From NCBI RefSeq assembly GCF_009870125.1, contig NC_046680.1, forward strand, positions 9,300,001 through 9,364,000: a stretch of 64,000 nt of DNA, in the 5' to 3' direction. Numbering within the stretch: the first letter of the stretch is position 1; each line of letters starts with the position of its first letter. Below the pieces are notes generated by a model. That model saw only the letters and a program-made list of their open reading frames with translations, ran no database searches and was not told the origin of the DNA. The stretch is from Drosophila pseudoobscura (taxonomy: Eukaryota > Arthropoda > Insecta > Diptera > Drosophilidae). A program made the position numbers and the translations under genes. Positions 59,929 to 64,000 of this stretch are shown piece after piece.

Positions 59929-62900
59929 TCACTTGCTCTTGGTGGCAGCCGCGAGGGGTGCGGCGGGGGTGGCCGTCGTCTGCTGACGTGGACTAGCCCC
60001 ACTGCCGGCCTTGGCTAGCGATGATGGCGTGTGGCTGGAAGGGGCTGTAGCCGCTGCAGTCAGCTTTCCGTTGGGCAGGGCTGAGGTCTTGGGGCTGGCT
60101 GCCGATGCAGCCGAGGAGGGGCTGGGCAGGTTGACGGTGGGCAGCATGGGCATGATCGGCTTGTGGTCCCCATCGCCTGCCTGGCCATTGGCCGCATTCT
60201 TCAGCTTCTGAAGGTAGTCGTTGAACGCCTCGTTGCCCGCCCGCTGCATCCGCGTGAGTTGTTCCATGAAAACCGCCTGCTGGTAGTTGTACATCGCCGG
60301 GGACATGTGCCCGATCTGGGCAAAGTTGTACAGTATATTCGACTGATTGGCGGCCGCTTGGGCAGCCTGGGCGGCCTGTGCTGCCTGGGCCACCTGAGCC
60401 CTGATCAGGTTCTCCTTGATGAAGTTGTTCAGATCCATTTGACCGGCAGCGGCCGCGGCACTGGAGGCGATGCTCAGCGGGGCGTTTAATCCCGGCAAAC
60501 CGGGATGAGGCATAAGTTTTCCCATATTCCCTTGGACTCCACCCCCCAAAGCGGCGGAGGAGGACGGGGGCGGTGTGGGATTCTTGTTTGCCTTCTTGCC
60601 ACCCGTCTGTTGGCTCTTCAGCGGAGGACTCGGCTTCTGCGCCGGGTGACTGCCGTTGGGAATCTTCGGGGGGGGCGGCAGAAAGACTGCTGCTCCTCCG
60701 TTGGGGGACTTCTTGCTGGTAGGCACCTTCTTGGCGCCGGTCTGGACCTGGCTTTGGGGCTGGCTGAAGTTGAAGGCGGGCGCCAGGCTGGGCAGCTTGG
60801 CGGCCATGTCTGGGATCTGGGCGTTCTGGCGGGGCAGAATGGGTCGGAACTTCTTGGCCGCCGGATCTCCGTTGGGAGTGGCTGATCCTGGTGCCGACTG
60901 TCCTGCCAACTTTGGTGACTTGTTCTCGCTGGCGGTTGGCGAGTGGCTTCCCATCTGGGCGGCACTGCGCTTCTCCGGACTGGGCGTCTTCTTGCTATCC
61001 GCCTGCGAGGGCGTCAGCACGGTCTTCAGGGGCGTGCCCTTGCCGCTGGCGGGGGGCGATATCTTGGGGGGTGTGATCCCTCGGGGAGCGGTGGACGGCG
61101 ACGAGGGTGGCGGGGCTGTTTGCGGCAACTGTGGCGGCGTCATACGCGACATCAGGTGCTGCGGGGAGGGAATGGCCTTGGAGGGCGGAGGCTGCGTCAG
61201 CCGCATGGCGGCGGCGGCTGGAGCAGGTGCTGCGACTGCCGGTAGCTGTGGGGGTGGAGTGCGTCCGGGTGCTGGTGCTGGCGGCGACTGACGTTTCTGG
61301 GCCTCCGTGACGCTGGCTGCGGACTTCTGTCCCTGGTCCTGCGGCTGGTCGGGCAGTTTTACGATCTCGATGTAGTTGTTGACGGGACTCTTGTGCTTCG
61401 GATGCGATCCGTTGCTGGCCGACGAGGAGTCGCCGTTGTCCCTGGAGATTGTGATCGACAGCGAGGAGGGGATGTTGATGTTGCACGAGTTGAGCAGCGA
61501 CTTGACCTTCACCTGTTGCTTCTCGGGCGCGTCCTCGTGGCTGGGACTGGCCCCACGCTGGAAGGCATGGCCGGAGGACGGAGCTGCTCCCGCCGGATTG
61601 GTGTTCTGGTCGGCCTTCGTGGGCGGTGATGGGAACAGCGATCCCCCGCCGCTGCCGCTGGCACCGCCACCGCCACCAAGCATGCTCTGCAGGTAGCCTC
61701 CGGCGGTGGCCTGACTTGGCTTGGGCGTGTACTTGTAGGTGGGCATCGTGGGGATGTTGTAGTTGGGCACGTACTGCGGCGAGCTGGGTGAGTAAATGGG
61801 CGAGTTGGGCGTGTACATGGGCGTGCGGCATCCGGGCGGGGCCTCCCGGCCCTTGGACTTGCTGGCATTGAACAGGGCCAAATTGAGGTAGTTGTTGGCC
61901 GCCTTGTTCTGGCTGCCATTGGAGCTGGGTGCCGGATGGGGTTGCGGTTGATTGTTGCCTCCCGTCTTGCCCTGGCCTCCGCTGGTGTGGCGTGCTGCGT
62001 GGGTAGCTGCAGCGCCTGCCGGTGGCGGCGGTGGTCCCATCTTGGAGTCAGCCTTGGGCCCGTACACATGCGACTTGGCCGAGGAGGCGCTTGTGCTGCC
62101 TCCAATCGACTTGATCTCGGTGCCGGCGTCTTTCAGCAGACGGTTGACATCGTTGGGAATGTTGGCGAACGGATTGGGTCGCGCCGCCTTGGGCAGGATG
62201 GGGTGGTAGCGCTTGGCGATGGGCGTGCGGTTGCCCGGAGCCGCCATCTGCATGCCCGGGTGGTGGGGCGAAGGCGGGGCGAATTGTGCCGCGAGCTGGG
62301 GCTTGCGTGACGCCAGCATCGGGGGCTTTGGCGGTGGCGGCATGAGCTTCTCCAAGCTGCCGACAAACGGTGGCGGCGTGGTCGGAGCTGGCGGCGGATG
62401 CGAATGCGAATTGGTGGCGGGCAGACGAATCTTGAAGTCCTCGCGTGGCAGGGGCGGCGAGAGCTTCGGCTTCTTGGAGACGGCCTTGACGGGCTCCTTG
62501 CTCTTGCGCTTCGAAGAGGCAATCGACTTGGGTGCCATTCCGGCGGGCGGCCTCATCAGCTCCCTGTCCTCCAGGGTGCCCTTGGACCTGCCGCTGTGAT
62601 GCGAGTGGGACGCGCACCCAGAGCCAGAAGCAGTCGTTTTCGGAGGGGTAGGCGCTCTGTGGCCGCTGGGAGACCTCTCCGGGGACTCCACCTTGACCTT
62701 GATGGGCGTCAGGGCGAAGGACTTGAGGAACTCCGACTTGGGATCCTCGTGGCAGGAGCTGCTGGCCACGCAGCGTGGACTGAGGGTGCTGACACCGCTG
62801 GGACTGAGGATGCGCTCGGTGCGTATGGTCAGCGGAGGCACCGTCAGCGGGCTGGGGCTCTTACGCTTTCGTTCGCTGCTGCTGCTCGAGGACTTGGGGC

Positions 62901-63980
62901 TGCCGTCCTTGTCCTTGCTGCGGTTCTTGGAGCGCGACTCCTTCTCCGGTTTCAGCGGCTTCACGATCTCCTTGCGCTCCGGGTCGGACATGTTGATGAT
63001 GGTCACGCTGTTGTGCTTGGACAGATCGATCTTCAGCTTGATATTGAGCTCCCCGCTGGGCGATGGACAGGATGAGGAGGAGGAGGAAGAGGAGGATGGA
63101 GTGGTGGGCGTGTGATGATTGCTCTTGGCGCTCGACTTGGAGGACTGCGGCGAGTGGCTCTTCTCCCGCTTCTCCAGCATATTCCGGTTGATGATCAGCT
63201 TGAGGGGCTGCTCACTGGGCACACGGATCTCCTCCTGCAGCTCCTGCTTTATGCTGGCAGGCGGCGATACCGGTGCTGCTGTGGGCGAGGTTTGCTCCAC
63301 CTTGGGCGCTTCTGGCGCCGGCGTCGGCTCCTGCTTCACCACCTTCAGGGGAGCTGGGAGCATGCGACGTGGCGGGGGCTTCACATGTCGCTGCGGCGAC
63401 TCGTACACCCTGAAGTAGAAGCGCATGGGCGCGTCCCGCTTCCACGTGTAGATGTACGCAATGTCCATGAGCGTGTAGTAGTCCAGCAGGACGATCGTCT
63501 TCACCTTGTACATAATGTCGATGCTGAAGCGCTGCATGTCGATGTCGAACTTGTCGTAGACGAACTTCTTGAGGTGGCTCACCCGACACATGGCCGGGCA
63601 CTGGAGGTACCTCGGACGCAGGAACTCCACTTCTGATTCGGTGCTAAGTTCACTGTTGGGCCAGAGAGGGATGAAAGAGAGTGGCAGAAACCATAGATTA
63701 GTAGATGAACGCGAGGGCGATGGGAATGGGGATCTGGCGCTATATATAGGACCATATTGGTGCTGATGAAACCTACCCCAACTCTGCGTATTCCAGGGAC
63801 AAGGACATGTTATCCGTGGGGCCGAATATCAAGTGCTCCGTATCATCGCCCCGCTGCTCGGGCGTGGCCAGGGCTGCCTCCTGCGGCCGATCCTTGTAGA
63901 AGGCCCGCTTCCGCATCAGCTCCCGCTCGTAGAGGCCCGGCACGAGCTTGTAGACGATCGCCTGGAGCGTGGTGTCCGAT
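59929..63980 (-). CDS. Psc: Posterior sex combs, C-terminal part (PRC1 subunit, partial)
   Basis: Two exons are inside the window: 63980-63777 and 63652-59929, joined in phase. Together they encode about 1,309 C-terminal residues. The RING finger and N-terminus lie beyond the right edge. The first part is the ubiquitin-like RAWUL domain (TLQAIVYKLVPGLYERE, YLQCPAMCRVSHLKKFVYDK, VLLDYYTLMDIAYIYTWKRD). The rest is a long disordered, Lys/Pro/Ser-rich region (KSIASSKRKSKEPVKAVSKK, PPGCRTPMYTPNSPIYSPSS, VKSLLNSCNINIPSS), ending LAAATKSK. Family knowledge: in Polycomb repressive complex 1 this positively charged C-terminal region compacts nucleosomes and inhibits remodelling. I chose Psc over its neighbour Su(z)2 by remembered blocks and the exact C-terminus. 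The frame is intact with no sign of decay. Confidence 0.95.
63653..63776 (-). other. Psc: Intron of Psc within the RAWUL region
   Basis: GTAGGT donor after 63777 and CCAACAG acceptor ending at 63653 (124 bases). The join restores LEYAELGELST in frame, and the codon GGT spans the junction. Confidence 0.85.
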
Positions 63981-64000
63981 CTGCAAGGATAGGGATTAAG

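Noticed and set aside
59943-63636. Many long plus-strand and second minus-strand frames opposite and within Psc
   Set aside because: They are shadows of the Psc coding strand, produced by its GC-rich third positions. They lack starts, splice sites and any domain.

Overview
The window is nuclear DNA of a fruit fly (genus Drosophila) other than D. melanogaster. The evidence is short GT-AG introns of about 60-100 bases, CAG/CAA-rich coding repeats, abundant (GTAT)n and (TG)n tracts, and proteins I recognise as fly orthologues: Lingerer, Vps28, the SWEET transporter Slv, the P-glycoprotein Mdr49, DM9-repeat proteins and Posterior sex combs. From memory, lig, Vps28 and slv lie at cytological band 44A in D. 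melanogaster, and Mdr49, the DM9 genes and Psc at 49E. Both bands are on the same chromosome arm (Muller C). The window therefore joins two blocks that are apart in D. melanogaster, with the junction most likely between slv and Mdr49 at about 32.9-34.4 kb. An obscura-group species would fit, but I cannot prove the species.

Layout. 1-5.6 kb is intron-like, with a candidate 39-base exon and a candidate last exon of an unidentified plus-strand gene that starts outside the window. 5.6-10.5 kb holds a minus-strand zinc-finger transcription factor with an Ikaros/Hunchback-type C-terminal finger pair, preceded by a long probable 3' UTR. 10.5-18.3 kb is its repeat-rich upstream region. 18.3-19.1 kb is a small four-exon minus-strand gene ending in a DUF4806-like domain. 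19.1-29.8 kb is lig (plus), complete in 14 coding exons, with an alternative terminal exon. Vps28 follows convergently, then slv, both minus. 33.3-34.2 kb is an unrecognised internally repeated reading frame. 34.5-38.8 kb is Mdr49 (minus, 7 coding exons). 42.7-45.5 kb is a minus-strand DM9 locus whose ATGG first exon can join either of two DM9 exons in frame. 47.1-48.4 kb is a head-to-head plus-strand DM9 gene of matching architecture. 48.4-59.4 kb is gene-poor and contains decayed fragments: a Tim10-like pseudogene with two frameshifts, a leucine-rich-repeat fragment, an unidentified fragment with an acidic tail, and a probable solo LTR. 59.4-64 kb is the 3' portion of Psc (minus), running off the right edge before its RING finger.

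The genes do not form one pathway. They are ordinary eukaryotic neighbours: RNA-granule/translation regulation (lig), ESCRT-I sorting (Vps28), sugar transport (slv), xenobiotic efflux (Mdr49), lectin-like DM9 proteins and Polycomb silencing (Psc). All gene models were assembled by eye from splice sites and reading-frame phase. Complete models sum to whole codons across every junction. Names rest on remembered families, not on a search.
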